Shown: positions 1-7,227, counted from the first letter of the stretch. The stretch: 11,327 nucleotides of DNA from JAUWPO01 sp965603285 (GCA_965603285.1 CBFDCK010000108.1:1-11327); one strand, 5' to 3'. The notes: generated from the sequence alone by a model not told the origin. A program made the numbers and translations.

Positions 1-357
1 CGCGATCTCGTGCGCACCTTCTCGCGCGGCATGCAGCAGCGCCTGGCGATCGGTCGAGCCGTATTACACAATCCCGAGATCATGCTGTTTGACGAACCAC
101 ACACCGGTCTGGATCAGGATGCCTGCGCCATGCTCGATAACACCCTGCAGGAAGTGGCTGCCCGTGGGCGTACTGTGGTGATGACCTCGCACGACTTGTC
201 ACGCTCCGCTGATTTGGCTTCGCGTTTCGATGTGCTCTCACGCGGGCAGATCGTTGCGTCTGCCCAACGGGGCGAGATGGACCCCGACATGCTGCTTTCC
301 TTCTACAGGGAAGCAACCAGCACATCCGTGCAGGGTGGTATTCACCATGAAGGATAA
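1..357 (+). CDS. ccmA: CcmA haem-exporter ATPase, C-terminal part (5' end cut by window)
   Basis: This is the ATP-binding subunit of the CcmAB complex of System I cytochrome c maturation, which drives release of haem-loaded CcmE at the inner face of the cytoplasmic membrane. The frame is open from base 1, leaving 118 residues; the family is about 200-230 residues, so the Walker A half is missing. Visible in order are an ABC signature FSRGMQQR (fragment residues 7-14, with Arg where LSGGQ has its first Gly), Walker B IMLFDE followed by P-x-TGLD (27-38), and the switch histidine in TSHD (H64). The stop overlaps the start of ccmB by 11 bases, implying translational coupling. Taken alone the fragment could be any small ABC ATPase; the CcmB and CcmC neighbours decide the call. 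Confidence 0.85.
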   Translation, partial: RDLVRTFSRGMQQRLAIGRAVLHNPEIMLFDEPHTGLDQDACAMLDNTLQEVAARGRTVVMTSHDLSRSADLASRFDVLSRGQIVASAQRGEMDPDMLLSFYREATSTSVQGGIHHEG

Positions 358-1078
358 TCCCAGTACTCCAAAGGCATCTTCCCAAACAACCGCACCCAGC
401 ACGTGGCTGGGATATTTGCGCGCCATCTTGGCGGTGCTTTGGAAGGATTTATCAGCCGAACTGCGCGGACGTGAGATGCTCTCGGCAATGCTGGTCTTTG
501 CCCTGCTGGTGATCCTGATCTTCAACTTCGCCCTCGAATTGGACGCCAGGACGCGCGCCAACGTCACTTCGGGCGTACTCTGGGTGACTTTCGCCTTCGC
601 CGGGACGCTGGGACTCAACCGCTCGATGGCGATGGAAAAAGACCGCGGCTGCCTGGACGGGCTGCTTCTGGCTCCCGTGGACCGCTCCGCGATCTACTTC
701 GGTAAAGCCCTCAGCAACCTGGTTTTTATGCTCGTTGTAGAAGCCATCGTGCTGCCGGTCTACAGCGTGCTTTACAACACCAACCTTTTTAACCCGGGGT
801 TGATCCTGGTGATACTGATGGGCTCGATCGGTTACGTAGCAGTTGGTACCTTGCTGGCTGCCATGGCTGTCCAAACCCGTACGCGCGACATACTGCTGCC
901 CATCTTGCTCTTTCCGGTGGTAATTCCGGTCCTCATTGCGGCAGTAAAAGCCAGCAGCGGATTTCTGCAGGGTATCGCCATGGCGGATATCTGGCCCTGG
1001 CTGAACCTGCTGATCGTTTACGATATTATCTTCACAGCGGTTGCATTTATGGTGTTCGACTACATCGTCGAAGAATGA
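347..1078 (+). CDS. ccmB: CcmB haem-exporter membrane subunit
   Basis: CcmB is the integral membrane partner of CcmA; with CcmC and CcmD it helps release haem-charged CcmE for cytochrome c assembly. The protein has 243 residues, close to the family's usual 220-230, with about six hydrophobic segments (roughly 45-63, 75-92, 122-143, 150-175, 182-202, 217-240). Family-like stretches are KDLSAELRGRE (33-43), the AGTLGLNRS loop (85-93), the LLLAPVDR turn (106-113) and LLFPVVIPVLIAA (187-199). The ATG at 347 was chosen over an upstream in-frame start at 230 because it lies at the end of ccmA, has a purine-rich GGGTGG about 9 bases upstream, and gives the normal CcmB N-terminus. The longer version would add 39 residues read from inside ccmA in the wrong frame. 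Confidence 0.88.
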   Translation: MKDNPSTPKASSQTTAPSTWLGYLRAILAVLWKDLSAELRGREMLSAMLVFALLVILIFNFALELDARTRANVTSGVLWVTFAFAGTLGLNRSMAMEKDRGCLDGLLLAPVDRSAIYFGKALSNLVFMLVVEAIVLPVYSVLYNTNLFNPGLILVILMGSIGYVAVGTLLAAMAVQTRTRDILLPILLFPVVIPVLIAAVKASSGFLQGIAMADIWPWLNLLIVYDIIFTAVAFMVFDYIVEE

Positions 1079-1129
1079 AAGTAAGTTTTAATTCGCCAAG
1101 TTTGCGTTTACACTTGAGGATGAATCATA

Positions 1130-1828
1130 ATGGAATCCAAACCCCGCTCGCTTAAAATTCTTGATGCTGTCAGCTTGATCCTGCTTCTGATAGCGACGTT
1201 AATGGTCTTCTTCTATGCCCCGCTGGAAGCAGTCATGGGGCTGGTTCAGAAAGTGTTTTATTTTCACGTAGCCGCCGGTTGGGTAGGTATGATTTCCTTT
1301 CTGGTCGCCGCTTTCGCAGGAGTCGCCTACCTGCGTACCAGTAACCGTAAGTGGGACATCGTCGGTCTATCCGCAGTTGAGATCGGTATGGTGTTCGCCT
1401 TCATCAACATCGTCACCGGTTCGATATGGGCGCGCCCCATCTGGAACACCTGGTGGACCTGGGACCCGCGGTTGACCACCGCGGCCATCATGATGCTGAT
1501 CTACGCCGCCTATTTTATGCTGCGCTCCGGTATCGAAGAACCCGACCGCCGGGCGCGCTTCGGTGCCGTTTATGCCATCATTGGCTTCCTCAGCGTACCC
1601 CTGACATTCTTCTCAGCCCGCCTGTTCCGCACCATCCATCCGATCGTGATCGGAGCCAACCAACCCGGCGCTGAAGGCTCGTTTGACATGACAGGCACTA
1701 TGCTTGTCACCTTCCTGTTCAGCCTGCTGACCTTCACTTTCATATTCGCCGACTTGCTCTGGCATCGGATCCGCTTGGGAAGGCTGGCGGATAAGGTCGA
1801 GCAGCTTAAAATGAAAACGATGGAGTGA
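1130..1828 (+). CDS. ccmC: CcmC haem-handling protein of cytochrome c maturation
   Basis: CcmC binds haem at the outer side of the membrane in a tryptophan-rich domain and passes it to the chaperone CcmE. The 232-residue product has about six membrane spans (roughly 12-30, 47-68, 80-98, 116-131, 145-162, 189-210). The diagnostic WNTWWTWDPR motif lies at 105-114, between two conserved histidines, H46 (in FYFHVAAGW) and H170 (in RTIHP), that serve as axial haem ligands in the family. A GAGGA ribosome-binding site ends 9 bases before the ATG. The gene follows ccmB after 51 bases and precedes the ccmD-like gene by 4. The alternative family, CcsA/ResC, is longer and System II; the CcmA/CcmB context supports CcmC. 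Confidence 0.9.
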   Translation: MESKPRSLKILDAVSLILLLIATLMVFFYAPLEAVMGLVQKVFYFHVAAGWVGMISFLVAAFAGVAYLRTSNRKWDIVGLSAVEIGMVFAFINIVTGSIWARPIWNTWWTWDPRLTTAAIMMLIYAAYFMLRSGIEEPDRRARFGAVYAIIGFLSVPLTFFSARLFRTIHPIVIGANQPGAEGSFDMTGTMLVTFLFSLLTFTFIFADLLWHRIRLGRLADKVEQLKMKTME

Positions 1829-1832
1829 TAAT

Positions 1833-1994
1833 ATGAACCTGTTACAAGTTGGACCCGCCGACACAACCTCCTACATGATCGCCGGATATGCGGTTATCTT
1901 TGGGGTGATGTTGCTGTACGTACTCAGCCTGGTCGTCCGCAAGTGCAACCTGGAGAAAGATTTGGAAGTATTAGCTGAGTTGGATCACGATTAG
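1833..1994 (+). CDS. ccmD: CcmD-like small membrane protein (53 aa)
   Basis: This short gene begins 4 bases after the ccmC stop. It encodes a 53-residue protein with a short polar N-terminus, one hydrophobic span (about 14-35, centred on AGYAVIFGVMLLYVLSLVV), then a charged, probably helical tail (RKCNLEKDLEVLAEL). This is the architecture of CcmD, which tethers CcmC and the CcmAB ATPase and is needed for release of holo-CcmE. Sequence conservation in CcmD is low, so the call rests on position, size, single span and charged tail. The reading frame ends TTGGATCACGATTAG. No ccmE, ccmF or ccmH follows, because the next gene is convergent. A chance ORF is unlikely given the tight coupling to ccmC and the coherent transmembrane pattern. 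Confidence 0.72.
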   Translation: MNLLQVGPADTTSYMIAGYAVIFGVMLLYVLSLVVRKCNLEKDLEVLAELDHD

Positions 1995-2001
1995 GGGGGT
2001 G

Positions 2002-2075
2002 TGCTCATCGTAACGGTGAATTCATTCACCTGAACTGAGCATGATATTTGCCACTTGCTATTCCTAACTTTTTTT
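2002..2075 (+). terminator. Possible terminator: two-part hairpin and downstream T-run at the convergent junction
   Basis: Eight bases past the ccmD stop, TGCTCA (2002-2007) pairs with TGAGCA (2036-2041). Inside it GGTGAA (2015-2020) pairs with TTCACC (2025-2030) around a TTCA loop, leaving an internal loop of 7 and 5 bases. A run of seven T lies at 2069-2075, but 28 bases after the stem, so this is not a textbook intrinsic terminator. The location between two convergent operons favours an end-of-transcript role. On the minus strand no T-tract follows the stem. Confidence 0.35.
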
Positions 2076-2085
2076 CTAATACAAT

Positions 2086-2832
2086 CTATATTCTGAGATT
2101 TTCATAACCCTTTAGCTGTTTCGGAGGCGGTGCAGGGAAGGTTCGTTTGCTGTGACATAAACCTAAAGCTACCAAGTTTTCCGCCATCCTGAGGGCGACG
2201 CCGGTTGGATCAATAACTGGTACACCAGTATAGCCTGCCTTTTCTAGGTCATTTTGCACTGCGCGGGCGAATTTTCCACCCATACCAGTACATCCCAGCA
2301 CAATAGCATCAGCGCCATCTTCAATCACGGCGAGTAACGCTTGCTCTGTTATCGCATCAATTAGTTGAGAATCATCATCCTGTAAAGATAATACTGGAAT
2401 ATTTACCGCCCTAACCGAAGCTCCCCGACTGGTTAAATCATACAGCCGCCAGGTGTTATGAAATGTTGCCCGATCTCTCTCCAGTACGCCGACCACACTG
2501 AATTGATCGGCGAGCGTAGCAGCCAATGACATAGACGCTTGTGCTGGTCCAACAACAGGGATATCGACAAATTCTCGTATAGCATAGAGCCCTACATCAC
2601 CCATGCAATCAATAATAATAGCTTGCATACCCGCTGCCTCGGCTTGTTTGGAAATCCGCAGGATGTCAGGCACAGCCAGCGCACTGTCGAAGTCACTCTC
2701 GATAGATTCCGGACCTTGCTCTAAAAAATCAATGTTCAATACTGTACCAGGAGATGCGTACTGCTGATATACCTCCACAACAGCATCATGCTCTTCCTTA
2801 CGGAAGGTCGGTGTAATGATTTCAATTTTCAT
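2086..2832 (-). CDS. Asp/Glu/hydantoin racemase family protein
   Basis: The family (Asp/Glu/hydantoin racemase, HyuE-like) inverts the alpha carbon of amino acids or 5-substituted hydantoins by a cofactor-independent two-cysteine mechanism. The protein has 248 residues, the usual length. Both catalytic cysteines are present, C76 in IDCMGDVG and C181 in LGCTGMGG, the same spacing as in characterised hydantoin racemases. A glycine-rich VVGVLERD segment lies at 113-120, and the C-terminus carries VPVIDPTGVAL as in family members. It begins 24 bases after the upstream M29-type gene; an AGGAGAG purine tract lies about 11 bases before the ATG, slightly far. It is the last gene of the minus-strand operon. 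Substrate is uncertain: hydantoin, aspartate, glutamate or allantoin racemases share this fold, and maleate isomerase and arylmalonate decarboxylase are relatives. No hydantoinase is in the window. Confidence 0.82.
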   Translation of the reverse strand: MKIEIITPTFRKEEHDAVVEVYQQYASPGTVLNIDFLEQGPESIESDFDSALAVPDILRISKQAEAAGMQAIIIDCMGDVGLYAIREFVDIPVVGPAQASMSLAATLADQFSVVGVLERDRATFHNTWRLYDLTSRGASVRAVNIPVLSLQDDDSQLIDAITEQALLAVIEDGADAIVLGCTGMGGKFARAVQNDLEKAGYTGVPVIDPTGVALRMAENLVALGLCHSKRTFPAPPPKQLKGYENLRI

Positions 2833-2856
2833 GATCAGGTATCTCTCCTATTTTAT

Positions 2857-3906
2857 TTATACTTTCCATTTGCTTTGAAGAATTACGGGAACGCCGTCCA
2901 GGTATAAATCTGCCTGCGGTTGGACAAAATCCTCATGAAGGTCTGATTCGACCTTTCCGCCCATATGTATATTGTCGCCGATAGCAATATGGACTGAGCC
3001 TTTGATCTTCTCTGCTTCTAGTACATTATCGGGGCGACGTGCGTTTGGATTGGTCCCAATTCCCAACTCTGCTAAGTTTCGACGAGAACGAAACAGCTCA
3101 TCATTGTTTTTTAAGTTAATTAATTTGGAAAAATCCTTCCCAATCTCACCTCCACCCTGCAAGTCAATGACCGATCCTTTTTTGAATGTTAGGACCATCT
3201 CTTCATACAACTCAGGATACCAACCTGCCAGTATAACTAGCTGACCTTCTCCGGTCCCTTCTAATGGTATAACGTAAGCTTCGCCTGCCGGCAAATTACC
3301 CCACAATTCTGGATCATCGCCATATAGACCATCGTCTACTTGACCAAATCGACCTGATAATCTGAAGGACAAATCTGTACCATAAGGTGTTTGCACAACA
3401 ACCTGATCCGCAGCGGAAAGTAAATCAGCAAATTTTCTGCAATCAGCAGAAATCTGTTGATAATCAACCGCCATTGGTCCATCTGGAGCAAACATTTTAT
3501 GGTCAAAAGTCGGCATACTGGCGATACGTACATTGGCTTTGGTCGCTGCATCACGAGCATCGGTTTGTGAGAGCGAGTGTTCGGTCAGACAAAGCAACAC
3601 ATCCGCGCTTTTCATTAATAAGGCGGTTTCGTCATCAGGTTCTCTTCCACTCACCCCAGTCGCTAAGAAAGGATGAAACCGAACCTGCGTATCCACAAAT
3701 TGTTCACGAGTTATCTCAGTTACCAATCTCGCAAGGATAACTCGCTCCAGCATGCCTTCAAGTCTCAAATAACTGTAATTATTCCAGTCCTCAGGTCTTG
3801 GATAATCGCTTACAACCAGCAGTTTTTCACCAGCTTTTACCTTCATATTGACATTCAGCATATCAACTACACTTTGTGTGATGGTGTTTTTTTCAGGCCA
3901 ACTCAT
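2857..3906 (-). CDS. M29-type (AmpS/AmpT-like) metallo-aminopeptidase homologue
   Basis: Cytoplasmic protein of the M29 (thermophilic aminopeptidase) fold; such enzymes remove N-terminal residues from peptides with a two-metal centre. The 349-residue product is a little shorter than typical M29 peptidases (about 370-410). Ligand-like residues are all visible: E209 in LPAGEAYVIP, E280 in LAELGIGTNP, H306 in GSVHIAIGDN, and H324/D326 in SDLHEDF. The start at 3906 replaces an upstream in-frame ATG at 3981: GGGAGGT lies 7 bases upstream of 3906, and the longer form would overlap the preceding gene by 74 bases and add a tryptophan-rich, non-family N-terminus. Stop of the preceding gene and this ATG are one base apart, implying coupled translation. 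The related enzyme NicX shares the fold, but here the peptidase-type ligands are kept. The natural substrate is unknown. Confidence 0.8.
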   Translation of the reverse strand: MSWPEKNTITQSVVDMLNVNMKVKAGEKLLVVSDYPRPEDWNNYSYLRLEGMLERVILARLVTEITREQFVDTQVRFHPFLATGVSGREPDDETALLMKSADVLLCLTEHSLSQTDARDAATKANVRIASMPTFDHKMFAPDGPMAVDYQQISADCRKFADLLSAADQVVVQTPYGTDLSFRLSGRFGQVDDGLYGDDPELWGNLPAGEAYVIPLEGTGEGQLVILAGWYPELYEEMVLTFKKGSVIDLQGGGEIGKDFSKLINLKNNDELFRSRRNLAELGIGTNPNARRPDNVLEAEKIKGSVHIAIGDNIHMGGKVESDLHEDFVQPQADLYLDGVPVILQSKWKV

Positions 3907-3907
3907 A

Positions 3908-4948
3908 TCAATAACCTCCCATCCCCATCTGGCGGCATAATTCCACCAACGCAGGGTGTGTATAACGACCATCCTCCTCAATCTGCAGCTCGTCCAACCA
4001 TACCGATGGATTTAAAACAACACCATCGCTGTGAGCCGGGGACCCATATTCGGTAGCGCCAATGCCAAACTGCATGCAACCGAAAATACGTTCATCCTCC
4101 AGAATCCGACCGGTTGGTCGCACTACACCGGGATTAAAACCATAGCAGGCATGATCCATCAAATATGCCTCAGGGTGGTTGAAGCCGCTTAACCAGCGCT
4201 CGTAAATGAGAGCTTCAGATCCTCCTTTTATCTTTTTGATATAGCCGCTTTCAATCTCCAAACGCACCGGACTGTGCAAAATGCCTAGATCAGATGGGGG
4301 CCACAAAGTGCCATCGAACACTAACACTCCTTGATAGCTTTCACGGAAGGCCATAAAACCTGATTGTCCACCCAACATTTGGGGATATCCCCTGTCAGTT
4401 GGTGGTTCTTCCCAGAACGGGTCACCGGCTTTATCCACCTTCATACTCAAGTCCGTCCCTGATGGTGTAGTTAGTCGCACAATCTCGGCTGCCTGGGACA
4501 TCTCATAAAGGATTGTGGTCATCTTCTGCATCGGTGGGTAGTTGACCCGTCCCACCGTGCGTACCAGCATATCGACATCCATACCTGTCAGCTCAACATA
4601 GATACATCCATTTTCGATTGCTTTATGATATGCAGGGCTGTATAGTTGGTAGGCAACAGTGAAATTAATCCAAATGTCGGCGCTCAAAGCGGCAGATGAC
4701 ACCGGTTTTGGTGGCTCTTGCATCGGCTCATCCAGGGTGTGATATGTAAGGACGGTGGGGATACCGCCAACGGTATAAACAGCTGAAGCAGTGGCTTGCA
4801 CTACGCGCATATCAGAGGCAGTATCGGCTGTGATAAGCACCTGTTGTCCAACCTCTACAGGTCGCACCTCGGTTACCAACCTGTTGGCGGCGTGCGTCAA
4901 CTCCAGAGCATAATACTCATTACGAGGTTCTGTTCCTAACTTGATCAT
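3908..4948 (-). CDS. NicX-like / M29-fold metalloenzyme with altered metal ligands
   Basis: This 346-residue protein is a diverged relative of the next gene in the operon. Its ADTASDMRVVQA segment (41-52) and C-terminal half recall proteins annotated as leucyl aminopeptidase or 2,5-dihydroxypyridine 5,6-dioxygenase (NicX), a non-haem iron enzyme on the M29 fold. Aligned by eye with the neighbouring paralogue, peptidase ligands are replaced: E209 by Q195, E280 by H266 (in DHACYGFNP) and H306 by Q293 (in CMQFGIG). The terminal H-x-D is kept as H306-x-D308 (PAHSDG). The surviving H266/H306/D308 set fits a two-His-one-Asp mononuclear iron site better than a dinuclear peptidase. The AAGGA before the ATG is well placed at about 9 bases. 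The precise reaction is unknown; an amidase or peptidase role is not excluded. Confidence 0.72.
   Translation of the reverse strand: MIKLGTEPRNEYYALELTHAANRLVTEVRPVEVGQQVLITADTASDMRVVQATASAVYTVGGIPTVLTYHTLDEPMQEPPKPVSSAALSADIWINFTVAYQLYSPAYHKAIENGCIYVELTGMDVDMLVRTVGRVNYPPMQKMTTILYEMSQAAEIVRLTTPSGTDLSMKVDKAGDPFWEEPPTDRGYPQMLGGQSGFMAFRESYQGVLVFDGTLWPPSDLGILHSPVRLEIESGYIKKIKGGSEALIYERWLSGFNHPEAYLMDHACYGFNPGVVRPTGRILEDERIFGCMQFGIGATEYGSPAHSDGVVLNPSVWLDELQIEEDGRYTHPALVELCRQMGMGGY
3914..3920 (-). promoter_or_regulatory. Ribosome-binding site that fixes the M29-type gene start
   Basis: Read on the minus strand, GGGAGGT sits inside the last codons of the upstream NicX-like gene, 7 bases before the ATG at 3906. 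It is the strongest Shine-Dalgarno match in the operon and supports the shorter start over the ATG at 3981. Confidence 0.75.
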
Positions 4949-5006
4949 TAATGTTATTCCTTTTTGTCAGCAAACTCAAAACTGGGAACCAATTTATCTA
5001 GCGCTA

Positions 5007-6137
5007 TCATGCCAAAAGGTCTTCGATAGGCACGTAATCAATATCGAAGCCAAAGTAGCGGGGTCCTGCCGCTTCGTTTAAGCCAAATTCAGTGCGGAAA
5101 GATTCCAACCCCTTTATACCGACTGCGACAATCTCATCACCTTCTTTGATCAGCGTGTTTGTAGTACCCGAACCGGTGTCCTTGTAAGCCAGCGTCACTA
5201 GGTCTGGGCTGCAAACCCAGGGTTCGCCATTAAGCCATGAAACATGGTTCTCGTTCTTGAACCATACTTTAAGCGTTTGACCTGCGTAGTCTTCAATACC
5301 ATCCAAGTAAATTGTCCCATACATATATCCGTCACGGTCTTCCCATTCTTTCTTAGTCACACCACCTTCAAATAATCTCCAACCGCCAGTCTCGGCTATT
5401 GCGGCTTCAATTGGATCCCGATTATTCTCTCGGGCTGCACGCATCGCACGACCAAGCTTGAGGCATTTTGTCAGCGTCCCTGGCACTAGAATCTCCTTCA
5501 TCTCCAGTGATGGTAGAGGTGTGGCTGCCATTGTAGTATTACCATAAGCTGCCACAGCCAACATTTTCCCGATGCGTTCAAGCATATGTGGGCTTACCGT
5601 ATATTTGACAATGGTCACGTTACCCCATTGATCCACACTAGCAAAAGGCCAGCTGTGCTTGCCGTACAAGTAAGGAGTGCCCTGCATTTCATCCGGGATC
5701 GCTCGACCAGCATAATCGCCATCGACAACCCGGATCCCCAGTCTAGCGCCAGTGACCAGGGGTGCAGGTGTGTTACCGGCGCCCAGTTCAGCAGCCACAA
5801 TACAGCCAATCGGCTCTCCTAAGTACATTTCCAGCTCTTTGACCGCTTCCTCCATAGAACGATCCCCGAATTTATTCACCAATCCGTGCCGTGCAATCTC
5901 CGCCTTTGTTTTTTCGGTGGTAGGTGCGATCGAGCCCATACCATAGGTAGTAACAGTCATCACATCCGCTGGTATGTCTGCCACATCAACCCACTCCAGG
6001 GATACACCGTCTTCCAGCGCTTCTTTAAGCATACCCAAGCCCCATTCCACATCGCCCCCTCCCCCGGTACCCATGAAAAGGCAACCATCTACAAAGTCCT
6101 CACAATCTTTTAAGTTATCCAGTTTTCCGTACGGCAT
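5007..6137 (-). CDS. DUF917 / S-methyl-thiohydantoin desulfurase-domain protein
   Basis: DUF917-family protein, 376 residues (the family is about 350-380). Pfam names the domain after S-methyl thiohydantoin desulfurase; family members often sit beside hydantoinase/oxoprolinase genes, but most are uncharacterised. Family hallmarks are the N-terminal GTGGGGD (23-29), ELGAGN (117-122) and DGDYAGRA followed by P-x-E/D-M-Q (from 139), all probably in the active-site half; the C-terminal half is a beta-rich second domain. Start: an in-frame ATG at 6143 also exists, but AGGAG lies only 2 bases before it, against 8 before the ATG at 6137, so the latter is preferred. It follows oppF by 45 bases and precedes the NicX-like gene by 58. 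By context it probably acts on the imported compound or an intermediate; no hydantoinase partner (HyuA/HyuB) is present here. Confidence 0.82.
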   Translation of the reverse strand: MPYGKLDNLKDCEDFVDGCLFMGTGGGGDVEWGLGMLKEALEDGVSLEWVDVADIPADVMTVTTYGMGSIAPTTEKTKAEIARHGLVNKFGDRSMEEAVKELEMYLGEPIGCIVAAELGAGNTPAPLVTGARLGIRVVDGDYAGRAIPDEMQGTPYLYGKHSWPFASVDQWGNVTIVKYTVSPHMLERIGKMLAVAAYGNTTMAATPLPSLEMKEILVPGTLTKCLKLGRAMRAARENNRDPIEAAIAETGGWRLFEGGVTKKEWEDRDGYMYGTIYLDGIEDYAGQTLKVWFKNENHVSWLNGEPWVCSPDLVTLAYKDTGSGTTNTLIKEGDEIVAVGIKGLESFRTEFGLNEAAGPRYFGFDIDYVPIEDLLA

Positions 6138-6145
6138 ATTCATTT

Positions 6146-6150
6146 CTCCT
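6146..6150 (-). promoter_or_regulatory. Ribosome-binding site deciding the DUF917 start
   Basis: AGGAG on the minus strand lies 2 bases upstream of the ATG at 6143 and 8 bases upstream of the in-frame ATG at 6137. Normal spacing favours 6137, shortening the protein by two residues. Confidence 0.6.
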
Positions 6151-6182
6151 TTTAATGTAGTCGCTGAACGCGGTGGGAAAGG

Positions 6183-7190
6183 TTATTGAATCATCTCATC
6201 CGTGCTCTTCTCGATTGGATTAACAACAAAACAGGCAACCGGATGACCGGCGCCAGAATTATCAAGGACAGGTTCGGCTTTTGAGCAAATTGGCATCGCC
6301 ACCGGGCAACGAGGGTGGAAATTGCACCCTTCGGGTGGATTGGCTGCATCAGGAACAGATCCTTCTAGGATGATTTGCTTGCGTCGGAGTTCTTTTACAA
6401 CTGACGGCATCGCGCTGAGCAAAGCCTGCGTGTATGGGTGGTGGGCTTGGCCTTCGAAAATGGCTTCTGACGTATTCTGTTCAACAATTTTGCCCAGATA
6501 CATCACCGTTACCCGGTTGCTGATATGCTGGACCACACTTAAATCGTGCGAAATAAAGAGATATGTCAATTTGAATTGACGTTGTAAATCCTGTAAAAGA
6601 TTGATAATCTGAGCCTGGACTGACACATCAAGAGCCGATGTCGGCTCATCAAGCACAATAATTTTAGGATTCAGAGCCAGCGCACGTGCAATTGCGATGC
6701 GTTGAAGTTGACCACCGCTGAATTCATGAGCATAGCGATGCAATATCTCGCCCGGCATTCCCACCTGCTCAAGCAGCTCTCGCGCTCGTTTGGTTAAAGC
6801 CGCGCCGCGCAAATTGGTGTGGATTTTCAAGGGTTCAGTCACACATTTTATAATTGTAAAGCGTGGATCAAAAGACGTGTACGGATTCTGAAAGACCATT
6901 TGCATCTCGCGGTTGAAGCTCTTTTTGGCCTCTTTGCTCGCGTTTACCAGGTCTTGCCCATCAAATAAAATCTGCCCTGAGGTAGGCGCTATCAGACCAA
7001 TGATTGTGCGGCCCAGCGTGGTTTTTCCACAGCCAGATTCACCTACGATACCCAAGGTCTCCTGTTCAAAAATTTCCAGATCAATCCCATCCAGTGCGTG
7101 CACCTGTTTCTGATGGCGGCTCAGTAATCCAGCACTGGATGCAAACACTTTGCTCAGCCCTCTTATTTGAAGTAAAGATTTCCTTCTCAT
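6183..7190 (-). CDS. oppF: Oligopeptide/dipeptide-type ABC importer ATPase (OppF/DppF-like)
   Basis: One of two ATPases powering the importer encoded upstream; it acts on the cytoplasmic face. The 335-residue protein shows Walker A GESGCGKTT (50-58), Q-loop FQNPYTSFDP (100-109), signature FSGGQLQR (157-164), Walker B IIVLDEPTSALD (177-188) and switch His H215 in ISHDL. The C-terminal oligopeptide-transporter extension carries four cysteines (C289, C295, C302, C320) in the HPRCP context, a pattern that in some OppD/DppD proteins holds an iron-sulfur cluster. The N-terminal GLLSRHQKQVHAL insert before the first strand is typical of OppF rather than OppD. The ribosome-binding site before the ATG is weak (AAGAG). 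It lies 78 bases after oppD. The substrate class cannot be told from the ATPase; nickel, glutathione and peptide importers share this form. Confidence 0.9.
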   Translation of the reverse strand: MRRKSLLQIRGLSKVFASSAGLLSRHQKQVHALDGIDLEIFEQETLGIVGESGCGKTTLGRTIIGLIAPTSGQILFDGQDLVNASKEAKKSFNREMQMVFQNPYTSFDPRFTIIKCVTEPLKIHTNLRGAALTKRARELLEQVGMPGEILHRYAHEFSGGQLQRIAIARALALNPKIIVLDEPTSALDVSVQAQIINLLQDLQRQFKLTYLFISHDLSVVQHISNRVTVMYLGKIVEQNTSEAIFEGQAHHPYTQALLSAMPSVVKELRRKQIILEGSVPDAANPPEGCNFHPRCPVAMPICSKAEPVLDNSGAGHPVACFVVNPIEKSTDEMIQ

Positions 7191-7227
7191 GTCATCTCTT
7201 TACGGTTGGCGGGATGTTCAGGTTTGA

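Noticed and set aside
230..346. Longer ccmB start giving 282 residues
   Set aside because: The added 39 residues are read from within ccmA in another frame and are unlike CcmB; the ATG at 347 has a suitable upstream purine tract and the expected N-terminus.
238..874. Minus-strand open frames opposite ccmA/ccmB (238-618, 452-874)
   Set aside because: Shadows of ccmB; low-complexity His/Gln-rich products with no membrane or domain pattern.
3907..3981. N-terminal extension of the M29-type gene to an ATG at 3981
   Set aside because: It overlaps the upstream gene by 74 bases, has a Trp-rich non-family sequence, and ignores the strong GGGAGGT placed for the ATG at 3906.
3387..4056. Plus-strand open frames (3387-3740 and 3673-4056)
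   Set aside because: They lie antisense to the M29-type genes, have no family-like features, and arise from the third-position pattern of the real genes.
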